Part shown: piece after piece, positions 23,708-32,012 of the stretch | How the letters are laid out: each line of letters starts with the position of its first letter | Numbering within the stretch: position 1 is the first letter of the stretch | From: Enhydrobacter aerosaccus | Lineage (GTDB): Bacteria > Pseudomonadota > Alphaproteobacteria > Reyranellales > Reyranellaceae | DNA: 50,823 nucleotides | NCBI GenBank assembly: GCA_903915535.1 | Contig: CAIWTJ010000072.1 | Span: forward strand, 1 to 50,823 | Reading direction: 5' to 3' | Program-made: the position numbers and the translations under genes | Notes under the pieces: model-generated | Seen by the model: only the letters and a program-made list of their open reading frames with translations | Database searches by the model: none | Told to the model about the DNA's origin: nothing

Positions 23708-25615
23708 TCACCCTTGCTGCGGCGCGGGCGGTGGCCCGAACTGCAGCAGTTTCGCGGGCACGGTGCGTCGGAAATCACCTCGGCGAATCGTCATGCCGTT
23801 GCGGTCGAAGAATTCAAGGATGAGGATCGCGACCTTGCGGCCGTTGTCGAGCTTGTCGCGGAAATCCGCCGCCGTGAAGTCGCGGCCGAAGGCATGCGCG
23901 ATCGCGATCATCTCCGCCACCACCGGCCTCAGGAAGAACTGATCCGGCGCCACCTCGATCACGCGGCCGAGCTTGGCGAGCCGTCGCATCAGGCGCCGTA
24001 CGTCGGCCTCGGGCACGTGGTATTCGTCGGCAAAGTCGCGCACCCGTGGGGGCTTGAAGCGATCACGCTCCAGCACGGCCGCGATCTTCTTCCAGAGTTC
24101 CTCGTCGCGCGCGCCGAGCTTCAGCGAGTGGCCGGGCAGGCGCATCACCGGGCCGTCGACCACGATCGTCTTGGCCTGCACCTCGAGATCGAGCAGCGCG
24201 CGGAACACGTCGGCCGGCCAGCGCTTCTTCATCGCGACCCGCAGCCGCTCCGGCTGGAGACCGGGCGCGTCGGCCTGGGTCTCGTGGAAGGCCTTGAGGG
24301 TGCCGACGAGATCCGCACGCGCCTCCGCCAGCGTCTCGGCCAGCAGGCCGAAGCCTGCGAGCCTCACGCCGCCCGCCTCAGCGAGCAGCCTATCGACTTC
24401 TGCGGACCGCAGGTTGCGGGCAAGACCGAAGCGCGCGATCTCCACGAAGCCGGTGTCCAGCCTCAGCAAATTCGCCATGGCCTCGGCATCGCCGGTCGCC
24501 AGCGCGGCCACTTCGGCCAGCCGGCGCGGCGTGCGCCGGTTGCGCGGCGGCCCGAACGGATCGATCACGGACGCCCCCGCGATGGTACGCGTGGCCGATG
24601 GATCGCGAAGGACGATGCGGTCGCCGGCCAGCGCGCCGACTTTCTCCTCGAGCACGAGCTGCGCCAGCCCCTCGGTACCGGGAGCCAGCTTGTCGCCGTC
24701 GAGCAAGGCAATGCGGCCCATCACATGCGCCGCGCCCAGATGCACGTGTGCGGGCGACCAGTGCTTCAGCGGCAGCTCCTCGGAAGCCAGCACCTTCAAT
24801 CGCACGTCGATGCGATCGGTCGGCGCATGCAGGTCCGCGGCCACGACCCAGTCGCCGCGTCGGACCGAGTCCTTGGAGAGGCGCGGACCGCTGAGGTTGA
24901 GGGCACAGCGCTCGCCGGCGCGCCCGACGGTGGCCTCGCGGTTCTGGGCATGCAGCGAGCGCACGCGCGCCTCCAGGCCCGACGGCGTCAGCAGCACATG
25001 GTCGTCGACCTTGATCTCGCCGGCATGGACCGTACCCGTCACCACGACACCCGCCCCGGGCAGCACGAAGCAGCGGTCGACGGCCAGCCGCGCGAAGCCG
25101 GTGATCCCGCGGCGGCTCTCGCCCAGCGCCAGCAGCTTGGCCTTGAGCTCGTCGACGCCCTGCCCCGTCAGCGCCGACACCGGGATGATCTCGGCGCCCT
25201 TGAGCGAGGTCGTGGAGATCAGGGTCTCGATCTCGGCCATGCGCTCCAGCATCTGGTCTTCGGTGGCGAGGTCGGACTTGGTGAGCGCCACGATGCCGCG
25301 ATCGAGGCCCAGCAGGTCGACGATCTGGAGATGCTCGACCGTCTGCGGCTTGATGCCTTCGGCCGCCGAGACGACCAGCAGCGCCGCATCGATGCCGGTC
25401 ACGCCCGCCAGCATGTTGTGCACGAACCGTTCGTGGCCGGGCACGTCGACGAAGCCGAGCTGCCGCCCATCGCCCAGATCGGAGTAGGCATAGCCGAGAT
25501 CGATCGTGATCCCGCGCGCCTTCTCTTCCTTGAGACGGTCGGCGTCGACGCCGGTCAGCGCCTTGACCAGAGCGGTCTTGCCGTGATCGATGTGACCGGC
25601 GGTGCCGACGATCAT
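23708..25615 (-). CDS. selB: selenocysteine-specific elongation factor SelB
   Basis: SelB is the EF-Tu-like GTPase that carries Sec-tRNA to UGA codons marked by a SECIS hairpin. The 635-residue protein starts [20 protein letters not shown] (P-loop), then has ITIDLGYAY (switch I region), [13 protein letters not shown] (G3) and TKSD (G4). Two beta-barrel domains follow and then the C-terminal winged-helix repeats that bind the SECIS element (for example [20 protein letters not shown]). ATG 25615 overlaps the selA stop as ATGA. The reading frame stays open upstream but only as a shadow of selA. A complete SelB implies that the genome decodes UGA as selenocysteine. Confidence 0.95.
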   Translation of the reverse strand: MIVGTAGHIDHGKTALVKALTGVDADRLKEEKARGITIDLGYAYSDLGDGRQLGFVDVPGHERFVHNMLAGVTGIDAALLVVSAAEGIKPQTVEHLQIVDLLGLDRGIVALTKSDLATEDQMLERMAEIETLISTTSLKGAEIIPVSALTGQGVDELKAKLLALGESRRGITGFARLAVDRCFVLPGAGVVVTGTVHAGEIKVDDHVLLTPSGLEARVRSLHAQNREATVGRAGERCALNLSGPRLSKDSVRRGDWVVAADLHAPTDRIDVRLKVLASEELPLKHWSPAHVHLGAAHVMGRIALLDGDKLAPGTEGLAQLVLEEKVGALAGDRIVLRDPSATRTIAGASVIDPFGPPRNRRTPRRLAEVAALATGDAEAMANLLRLDTGFVEIARFGLARNLRSAEVDRLLAEAGGVRLAGFGLLAETLAEARADLVGTLKAFHETQADAPGLQPERLRVAMKKRWPADVFRALLDLEVQAKTIVVDGPVMRLPGHSLKLGARDEELWKKIAAVLERDRFKPPRVRDFADEYHVPEADVRRLMRRLAKLGRVIEVAPDQFFLRPVVAEMIAIAHAFGRDFTAADFRDKLDNGRKVAILILEFFDRNGMTIRRGDFRRTVPAKLLQFGPPPAPQQG

Positions 25616-26985
25616 GCGGCGAAGTTCTTCAGCTGCGCGGTGAACGCCGTCTCGTCGTCGAGCGTGCGGAGATCGAACAGCAACGCGCCGTCCTCGATGC
25701 GGCCGATCACCGGGATCGGCTGCTTGCGGAACTTGTCGGCGAGCTTGTCGAGGCCTTTGCCGCGCGCACAAAGCGCGAAGGACGGCAGCAGGTCGACCGG
25801 CAACGCACCCGAGCCGATCTGGCCGCGCACCGGCTGGATGCCGCATTGATGGGATGTGCCGACGGCGGCGGCGAACAGCGGCAGCAGCTTCTCGGCCAAC
25901 GCCCGAATCTCGAGCGGCGGTCGCGCCAGCATCCGGATGGTCGGCAGGCGCTGAACGAGCTTCTCCGGATCGGCGTAAAGCCGCAGCGTTGCCTCGAGCG
26001 CCGCCAGCCGCACCTTGTCGAGGCGCAGCGCACGCTTCAGCGGGTTCTTCGCGATGCGGCCGATCAGCGCCTTGCTGCCCACGATCAGTCCCGCCTGCGG
26101 GCCGCCCAGCAACTTGTCGCCGGAGAACGTCACGACATCGATGCCGGCCTCGATCGCCTCGCGCGCCGTGGGCTCGTGCGGCAGGCCCCAGGTCTCGAGA
26201 TCGACCAGCGTGCCGCTGCCCAGGTCCTCGATCACCGGGAGGCCCTTCGAGCGCGCCAGCGGCACGAGCTCGGCCGCCGTCACGGACTTGGTGAAGCCCT
26301 GCACGGCATAGTTTGACGGATGCACCTTCATGATCGCCGCCGTCTCGGGCCCGATCGCCTCGGCATAGTCCTTGAGATGCGTGCGGTTGGTCGTGCCGAC
26401 CTCGACCAGACGGCAACCGGCGCGGGCCATGATGTCGGGGATGCGGAAGGCGCCGCCGATCTCGATCAGCTCGCCGCGCGAGACGATCACTTCCTTGCCG
26501 GCCGCCAGCGCGGCCAGGACCAGCAGCACGGCGCCGGCGTTGTTGTTCACCGCGGTGGCCGCTTCGGCCGCCGTCAGCCGGCACAGCCAGGGCGCGATAT
26601 GGTCGTCGCGCTCGCCCCGGCCGCCATCGGCCAGGTCGTACTCGAGCGTCGTGGGCGAGCGCATGGCGGCGACGGCCGCCTCGATCGCCTCTTCCGCCAT
26701 CAGTGCGCGTCCGAGATTGGTGTGCAGCACCGTGCCGGTGAGGTTGAAGGCCCGCCGCTGGGAGGGCTCGATCAGCCCGGCCAGACGTTCCGAGCACCAC
26801 GCCGCGCAGGCGGTTTCGTCGGCCACGTCGGGCGTGCCGCGCCGGGCCTCGACCCACGCGCGCAAGGTCTCCACCAGCAGTTTATGGCCGGCACGGGACC
26901 TGAGCGGCGCCAGCGCGGGCCAGGCCGACATGCGGTCGATGGAGGGAGGACGAAGGGCGCTTTCGGCGCGGTCGGCACGCGACAC
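25612..26985 (-). CDS. selA: L-seryl-tRNA(Sec) selenium transferase SelA
   Basis: SelA converts seryl-tRNA(Sec) to selenocysteyl-tRNA using selenophosphate and pyridoxal phosphate. The PLP lysine is Lys291 in [15 protein letters not shown]. Family motifs include [15 protein letters not shown] near the N-terminus, the glycine/asparagine stretch [16 protein letters not shown], and VKVHPSNY-like [15 protein letters not shown]. Length (457 aa) equals that of characterised bacterial SelA. The start is GTG 26985; [12 protein letters not shown] 18 codons later is a less likely alternative. The gene is translationally coupled to selB, and selC follows. selD is not in the window. Confidence 0.95.
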   Translation of the reverse strand: MSRADRAESALRPPSIDRMSAWPALAPLRSRAGHKLLVETLRAWVEARRGTPDVADETACAAWCSERLAGLIEPSQRRAFNLTGTVLHTNLGRALMAEEAIEAAVAAMRSPTTLEYDLADGGRGERDDHIAPWLCRLTAAEAATAVNNNAGAVLLVLAALAAGKEVIVSRGELIEIGGAFRIPDIMARAGCRLVEVGTTNRTHLKDYAEAIGPETAAIMKVHPSNYAVQGFTKSVTAAELVPLARSKGLPVIEDLGSGTLVDLETWGLPHEPTAREAIEAGIDVVTFSGDKLLGGPQAGLIVGSKALIGRIAKNPLKRALRLDKVRLAALEATLRLYADPEKLVQRLPTIRMLARPPLEIRALAEKLLPLFAAAVGTSHQCGIQPVRGQIGSGALPVDLLPSFALCARGKGLDKLADKFRKQPIPVIGRIEDGALLFDLRTLDDETAFTAQLKNFAA

Positions 26986-27080
26986 GGCAAATTCCTTGGG
27001 CAGTGCCGGACCAGACTCCGGCGGCCGGAAGGATGGCTTGTCGCGGCGGGTCTCGCAACCCGCCGCGAACAGGCTTTTGG

Positions 27081-27239
27081 CTAGTGAGCGGCGGCCGCGA
27101 CGGCGGTGCCGACGCGAACCAGGACCAGCACGGCCGAGGCCGACAGGCCGATCAGGAAGGCCATGCGGATCTGCGAGCCACCGAAATCGTCGGCGAACAG
27201 AGAACGGCCAAACGCGAAAGCGCGATCAATGAAAGTCAT
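27081..27239 (-). CDS. small single-span membrane protein
   Basis: This 52-residue frame begins [19 protein letters not shown] and has one hydrophobic segment ([22 protein letters not shown]). A GGGG motif lies about 8 bp before ATG 27239. A perfect 8-bp hairpin sits 36 bp further upstream. It is 95 bp upstream of selA on the same strand. I do not recognise the family; the amphipathic start plus one helix would suit a small inner-membrane protein. Codon use is like the neighbours, which supports a real gene, but its shortness keeps confidence moderate. Confidence 0.5.
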   Translation of the reverse strand: MTFIDRAFAFGRSLFADDFGGSQIRMAFLIGLSASAVLVLVRVGTAVAAAAH

Positions 27240-27274
27240 GTGATAACCCCAAGTAGAAACCCCGCCGGCCGGTA

Positions 27275-27294
27275 GGAACAAACCCCTTTGTTCC
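27275..27294 (-). promoter_or_regulatory. perfect hairpin in leader of small membrane protein
   Basis: GGAACAAA (27275-27282) and TTTGTTCC (27287-27294) form a perfect 8-bp inverted repeat with a CCCC loop. On the minus strand it would lie about 36 nt before the ATG at 27239, in a leader or promoter. No T-run follows, so it is not a typical terminator. Confidence 0.4.
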
Positions 27295-27429
27295 CGATCG
27301 GCCGACAATCCCTCGCCCCGTCGCGAACGCCGGAGCAAACCCACACAAGCAACTCTACGGCGGTCGGGACCCCTCCCTTCCGTCGCACCGAGGATATAGG
27401 CCAGGTCTCTGTATCAGAGGTTTCCGGGC

Positions 27430-27453
27430 GACAATCGATTTGTATCAATTGTC
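27430..27453. promoter_or_regulatory. imperfect inverted repeat downstream of the SGNH gene
   Basis: GACAATCGAT (27430-27439) and ATCAATTGTC (27444-27453) pair at 9 of 10 positions around TTGT. The site is AT-rich relative to its surroundings and lies 33 bp beyond the SGNH gene stop, in a 246-bp gap without a recognisable gene. It could be a regulator site for the small gene at 27239 or part of a weak terminator. Confidence 0.35.
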
Positions 27454-27485
27454 ACGCTGGTGGCCTGCGCCGCCGGGGCGTCAGG

Positions 27486-28736
27486 CTACTGCTTCTTCCT
27501 TTGCAGGCCCCATGTCTCTGCGATCTTCTCCGCCATGCGCACGGCCATGATCTGGTAGCCTGGGCTCTCGCCGGTGGGCATCTTCCGGTAGAAGTGGATG
27601 TGGTCTGCGTAGAGCGTCTCGGAATGGCCCTGCACGACGTCGCCCAGGTCGAAGATCGGCAAGCCTTTGTCCCTGAGCGTCATCATGCCGGCCACGATGC
27701 GCCGGTAGAGCTCGCCGTACGCCAGGTTGCCCGCAACCTTCTTTTCTTCCTCCGTCAGCACCTTGCCGTAGGCCGGCACGGGCTGGAGGAAATAGGCGGT
27801 CTTGATGCCGTTGTCCTTGGCGATCGCCTCGATGCCGCGTTCGTATTTCTGGTAGAGCGAGAGCTGCACCGCGAAGGCGAGGTCGTGGTCCTTGCGGATC
27901 TCCTCCGGCATTTCGAACAGGCCGCGCAGGGTCGTCTTCTTCTTGGACTTGAAGACGTCCTTGCTCTTGGCCACCGATTCGATGCCCCTGATGATCATGT
28001 AGGCGGCATGGCTACGGCCCAGGACGGCGTTCTCCGAGAGCACGCCCGCGACCCTGCCGATCACCCAGCCGATCGCAGCATCGCCGAAATTCTCGTCGGC
28101 GACGAAGGGATTGACCTCGAGGAAGTTGCTGTTCGGGCTCTCCAGCCGCTCCTCGGCGCCGGGCCAGAAGGAGTAATATTCATTGAAGCCGTCGAGGGTA
28201 ACCACGGCGTCGACCGACGTCGCGTAGAGCGAGAACAGGATGAAGGCCTGCGGCTGCTTCCAGGCGCCGTCGCCTCCGTTCAGCACCTCGAACGGCCTGC
28301 CGTTGGGGCTGACGTAGTTCTTGTTCAGCTCCTCCTCGAGATACTTGGGGGCGGGCGGCGACATCCAGTTCTGCGCCATCTGCGAGGCAACCGACCCTCC
28401 GGTCAGCAGGATGACATAGCGGTCCGTGCGCTTGACGACAGGATAATCGTCGCCGAACAGGCCGATCTTGTTCACGTACTCCAGCCCGCACGGCGGGTTG
28501 TTGTGATGGACGAACGCGAGATAGGGATGCGGGAAGAGCGTGTCGACATAGCGGCACGCCGTGCCCTTGGTCAGGTCGCGCACATAGGTGTTCTGCGTGC
28601 GCTCGTAAAGCTCGGCCGCGGGCGTGTAGTGCCCATCTTCGACGAACAGCCACGCGATCGCGGTGACCTCGATCACGGCCAGCGCCATGACGATGCCGAT
28701 GAGCGTGGTGATCCAGCCGAAGATGCGCTGCTTCAT
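27486..28736 (-). CDS. membrane-anchored SGNH/GDSL hydrolase-like protein
   Basis: The 416-residue protein starts with an uncleaved signal anchor (MKQRIFGWITTLIGIVMALAVIEVTA; only part quoted is hydrophobic) and has a periplasmic SGNH-like domain. Candidate catalytic blocks are VILLTGGSVASQ (Ser), VLNGGDGAW (Gly block), VVTLDGFNEYYS (Asn block) and LYADHIHF (Asp-x-x-His). Such proteins can be esterases or acetyl transfer/removal enzymes acting on surface glycans or lipids. ATG 28736 lies 10 bp after the CoxL-type gene stop on the same strand, so co-transcription is likely. The substrate is unknown. Confidence 0.7.
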   Translation of the reverse strand: MKQRIFGWITTLIGIVMALAVIEVTAIAWLFVEDGHYTPAAELYERTQNTYVRDLTKGTACRYVDTLFPHPYLAFVHHNNPPCGLEYVNKIGLFGDDYPVVKRTDRYVILLTGGSVASQMAQNWMSPPAPKYLEEELNKNYVSPNGRPFEVLNGGDGAWKQPQAFILFSLYATSVDAVVTLDGFNEYYSFWPGAEERLESPNSNFLEVNPFVADENFGDAAIGWVIGRVAGVLSENAVLGRSHAAYMIIRGIESVAKSKDVFKSKKKTTLRGLFEMPEEIRKDHDLAFAVQLSLYQKYERGIEAIAKDNGIKTAYFLQPVPAYGKVLTEEEKKVAGNLAYGELYRRIVAGMMTLRDKGLPIFDLGDVVQGHSETLYADHIHFYRKMPTGESPGYQIMAVRMAEKIAETWGLQRKKQ

Positions 28737-28746
28737 TGTCGTCTCG

Positions 28747-31044
28747 CTACTTGCGGGCACCCTGGATGGCGGCCCACACGCGCTGCGGCGTGGCCGGCAT
28801 CTGGATATTGCGGACACCGAGCGGCCACAGGGCGTCCATCACCGCGTTCATGACCGTCGGCGTCGAGCCCACCGCGCCCGATTCGCCGACGCCCTTGGCG
28901 CCGATCGGATTGGACTTGGACGGCACCGAATCGTCGAGCTGGTTGCTGAAGGTCGGGAACGTCGAGGCGCGCGGCATGGCGTAGTCCATGAACGAGCCGG
29001 TGATGAGCTGGCCCGATTCGCGGTCGTAGACGTTCTCCTCGAGCAGCGCCTGGCCGACGCCCTGCGCCACGCCGCCGTGGATCTGGCCGAACACGATCGG
29101 CCGGTGCAGCGGGCGACCGACGTCGTCGACGGTCGTGTAGCGCTTCAGCTCGACCTGGCCGGTGTCGGGATCGATCTCGACTTCGCCGACATGCGCGCCG
29201 TTGGGCCAGGCGATGCCGTCGACCGTGTTCACGTTCTCGATGAAGATGCGCTTGTCGGGCTGCTTGGCCGCGAGTTCGCCGAGGCCAATGCCGCGATCGG
29301 TGCCGGTGATGGTGAAGCGGCCGGCCGCGTAGACGATGTCGGCGGTGCTGGCTTCCAGCGCATCGGCGGCCAGTTCCTTGCCCTTGTCGACCAGCTTCTC
29401 GCTGCCCGAGAGCACGGCAGAGCCGCCGATATAGGCCGAGCGCGAGCCCATCGATCCGACGCCGCCCACGCGATCGGAATCGCCCATGGCGATCTTGATC
29501 TTCGACGGGTCGACGCCGAGCAGTTCCGAGGCGAGCTGGGTGAAGCTGGTTTCCAGCCCCTGCCCCATGCCCTGGGTGCCCATCCAGATCGTGATGGTGC
29601 CGTCGGCCTTGGCCTCGTAGTGCGCCATCTCGTTCATCACCATGGCGCTGGTCCACTCGACGTAGGACGCCAGCCCGCGGCCATAGAGCTTGCCGCGCTT
29701 CTCGGCCTCGGCCTTGCGTGCGGGGAAGCCGTTCCAGTCGGACGCTTCGAGCGTCTTGGTGAGGAAGAGGTTGAAGTCGCCGGTATCGTACTTTTCGCCG
29801 ACCGCGGTGGTGTACGGCATCTGCTGCGGCGTCACGAAGTTGCGGCGGCGCAGTTCGGCGGGATCGATGCCGATCTGGCGCGCCGCCGTGTCCATCAGCC
29901 GCTCGAGGTCGAGCAGGCATTCCGGGCGGCCCGCGCCGCGATAAGCGCCGACCGTGCCGGAGTTGGTCAGCACGCAGGTGATCGCGAGATCGACCAGCGG
30001 CACGTTGTAGGTGCCGGTCGCGACCTTGGGGCCGACGAACAGCGGAATGGCGATGCCCGCGCCGGACGGATAGGCGCCCACATTGGCGAAGGCTTCCATG
30101 CGCAGGCCGAGGATCTTGCAATCCTTGTCCAGCGCCAGCGACATCTTGTGCAGCTGGTCACGGCCGGACGTGGCGGCGGCGAATTCCTCGCTGCGCTCGG
30201 CGCGCCACTTGGCCGGACGCTTCAGCACCTTGGCGACCCAGACGGCGATCGATTCATCGGGCTGGATGTTGGTGCGCATGCCGAAGCCGCCGCCGATGTC
30301 GCGCACGACCACGCGCACCTTGTCCTTCGGCATCTTCAGGATGATGTCGGCCAGGCTGTCGCGCGTCACCGAGGGGTTCTGGCTGCCGATGTGCACGAGG
30401 ATACGGTCGCCGTCCCACTCCGCCATGATGGCGCGCGGCTCCATCGCGTTCACGATCAGGCGCTGATGCACCACGTCGAGCGACACGACATGCGCGGCGC
30501 TCTTGAACACGGCGTCGGCCTTGGCAGCATCGCCGAAGCGGTTGAAGCCCACGCGATTGCCGGGGGCGCCCTGCCAGATTTGTGGCGCGTCCGGCTTGAG
30601 GGCATCGTCGATCTCCGTGACAGACGGCAGCTGCTCGTACTCGACCTCGACCAGTTCGACGGCATCGGTCGCCTGCGCGCGGGTCTCGGCCACGACGGCG
30701 GCGACCACTTCGCCGACATAGCGCACCACGTCCTTCGCCATCGGGCGGCGCGGCGTCATGTCGGGCTTCTTGCCGTCGGCATTGGGGAACATCGCGGGCA
30801 GGACGAAGTAGCCGCTGCCCTCCTTCTCCATGTCGGCCCAGGTGTAGACCGCAACCACGCCCGGCGACTTCAGGGCGGCAGAGGGATCGATCTTGAGGAT
30901 TTTCGCATGGGCGTGCGGCGAGCGCACGAGCACGACATGGACCTGGTTGGGCCGCGTCTGGTTGTCGGTGAATCCACCCTTGCCGGTCAGCAGCCGGTCG
31001 TCCTCGACACGCTTGATGTACTGAGCCTTACCGAACACGGCCAT
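28747..31044 (-). CDS. CoxL/xanthine-dehydrogenase-type molybdenum-binding large subunit
   Basis: This 765-residue protein is the molybdopterin subunit of the xanthine oxidase/CO dehydrogenase family. MAVFGKAQYIKRVEDDRLLTGKG is the typical CoxL start. The active-site loop is GAYRGAGRPE (AYRGAGR at 367-373), the form II type, not the AYxCSFR loop of true CO dehydrogenase. The catalytic glutamate is Glu721 in KGVGESGAVG. Other motifs are RDIGGGFGMR and GTQGMGQGLETS. ATG 31044 follows GAGAGGG by about 7 bp. The FAD (CoxM) and iron-sulfur (CoxS) subunits that normally adjoin it are absent. It is likely an aldehyde or N-heterocycle dehydrogenase subunit of unknown substrate. Confidence 0.88.
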   Translation of the reverse strand: MAVFGKAQYIKRVEDDRLLTGKGGFTDNQTRPNQVHVVLVRSPHAHAKILKIDPSAALKSPGVVAVYTWADMEKEGSGYFVLPAMFPNADGKKPDMTPRRPMAKDVVRYVGEVVAAVVAETRAQATDAVELVEVEYEQLPSVTEIDDALKPDAPQIWQGAPGNRVGFNRFGDAAKADAVFKSAAHVVSLDVVHQRLIVNAMEPRAIMAEWDGDRILVHIGSQNPSVTRDSLADIILKMPKDKVRVVVRDIGGGFGMRTNIQPDESIAVWVAKVLKRPAKWRAERSEEFAAATSGRDQLHKMSLALDKDCKILGLRMEAFANVGAYPSGAGIAIPLFVGPKVATGTYNVPLVDLAITCVLTNSGTVGAYRGAGRPECLLDLERLMDTAARQIGIDPAELRRRNFVTPQQMPYTTAVGEKYDTGDFNLFLTKTLEASDWNGFPARKAEAEKRGKLYGRGLASYVEWTSAMVMNEMAHYEAKADGTITIWMGTQGMGQGLETSFTQLASELLGVDPSKIKIAMGDSDRVGGVGSMGSRSAYIGGSAVLSGSEKLVDKGKELAADALEASTADIVYAAGRFTITGTDRGIGLGELAAKQPDKRIFIENVNTVDGIAWPNGAHVGEVEIDPDTGQVELKRYTTVDDVGRPLHRPIVFGQIHGGVAQGVGQALLEENVYDRESGQLITGSFMDYAMPRASTFPTFSNQLDDSVPSKSNPIGAKGVGESGAVGSTPTVMNAVMDALWPLGVRNIQMPATPQRVWAAIQGARK

Positions 31045-31360
31045 TACGCAACCCTCTCGATTAGTCCGCCCACGAAAGGCCGGACTATAGCTCCGGAGGG
31101 GCCTGCGACAAGCGCGCAGGCGGCCGCAGGGCCTGTGCGTGAACCGGGATCCGGCCGCTGGAGCCCCCAGGGAACGGCGATACCGAGACCTGGCATACGC
31201 AGGAGAAACCGAACGAGCGGCGCCAGGCATTGGGTCCGGGTGGCCCCGCCCGCAGCTCCCGGAGCATCAAATGAACGGTGCGGGCAACCGGCCCTTCGCC
31301 GCGCTGGTCGCGAGGACGCTCGCCGAAGCGCCGTCGCCGCGCCAGCTGCGGCGGCTCGGG
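31045..31360. other. intergenic region without a recognisable gene
   Basis: Between the CoxL-type gene and the GlcG/HbpS-like gene, both on the minus strand, 316 bp contain no frame with family similarity or good codon structure. A short AGTCC/GGACT inverted repeat lies just upstream of the CoxL-type start (about 31061-31084) and may be part of its promoter or leader. I see no T-run terminator. Confidence 0.4.
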
Positions 31361-31861
31361 CTATTTGGCCGCCATCGCGGCGATGCCCGCCGTGGCGCAC
31401 TGGGCATCCTCGTTGCTCGCGGCTCCCGAGACGCCGATCGCACCGATGATCTTGCCGTCGACGACGATCGGCAGGCCGCCTTCGACCGGCAGCGCACCGG
31501 GAAGAGCGAGAAAGCGCACCCCGGCGCCGCCCGCCGCGAGCGCGTCCTGCAGCACCTTTGTCGGCCGCTTGAGATTGTTGGCACTCACCGCCTTGCCCAC
31601 CGCTATCTCGTTGCTGGCGATCTGGGTGTTGTCCATGCGCTCGAAGGCCACGAGCTTGCCCGCCGTGTCGACGATGGCGATCGCCATCCACCAGTTGTTC
31701 TTCTTCGCCTCGGCCTCCGCTCCGGCAATCGCCTTCTTTGCGGCCTCGAGCGTGATCGACGGGCCATACGGCAGCGGACCGGCCGCCGGCGTCTGGGCCG
31801 ACGCCGTCAAAGGCGCAACGAAAAGAGCCGCGATGGCAGCGGCGGTCGTCAGACGAATCAT
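31361..31861 (-). CDS. GlcG/HbpS-like (DUF336) exported protein
   Basis: This 166-residue protein has a signal peptide (MIRLTTAAAIAALFVAPLTA, cut after ASA) and one heme-degrading/HbpS-like domain, earlier called DUF336. Family elements are ITLEAAKKAIAGAEAEAKKN, MAIAIVDTAGKLVAFERMD, and GGLPIVVDGKIIGAIGVSGA, with CATAGIAAM near the end. Members bind heme, cobalamin or small molecules, and some lie near molybdenum hydroxylases; the CoxL-type gene follows 316 bp downstream. A CAGGGAGAG site precedes ATG 31861. The specific ligand cannot be deduced. Confidence 0.87.
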   Translation of the reverse strand: MIRLTTAAAIAALFVAPLTASAQTPAAGPLPYGPSITLEAAKKAIAGAEAEAKKNNWWMAIAIVDTAGKLVAFERMDNTQIASNEIAVGKAVSANNLKRPTKVLQDALAAGGAGVRFLALPGALPVEGGLPIVVDGKIIGAIGVSGAASNEDAQCATAGIAAMAAK

Positions 31862-32012
31862 GGCTTTTCTCTCCCTGTAAGACCGCTCGTTGGCGGCTGC
31901 AGGAACTATGCGCGAACCCGCCACGGTGGACAAAGCCGATGCGGTAACAACTCGGTGTTCATTCTTCTTGCGCCTGAAGCAAGCAACGGGAATTCTCCGG
32001 CGCAGAAGCATA

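Noticed and set aside
25616..26857. Upstream extension of the selB frame through selA
   Set aside because: The extension is the shadow of selA. SelB begins with the P-loop at ATG 25615 overlapping the selA stop.
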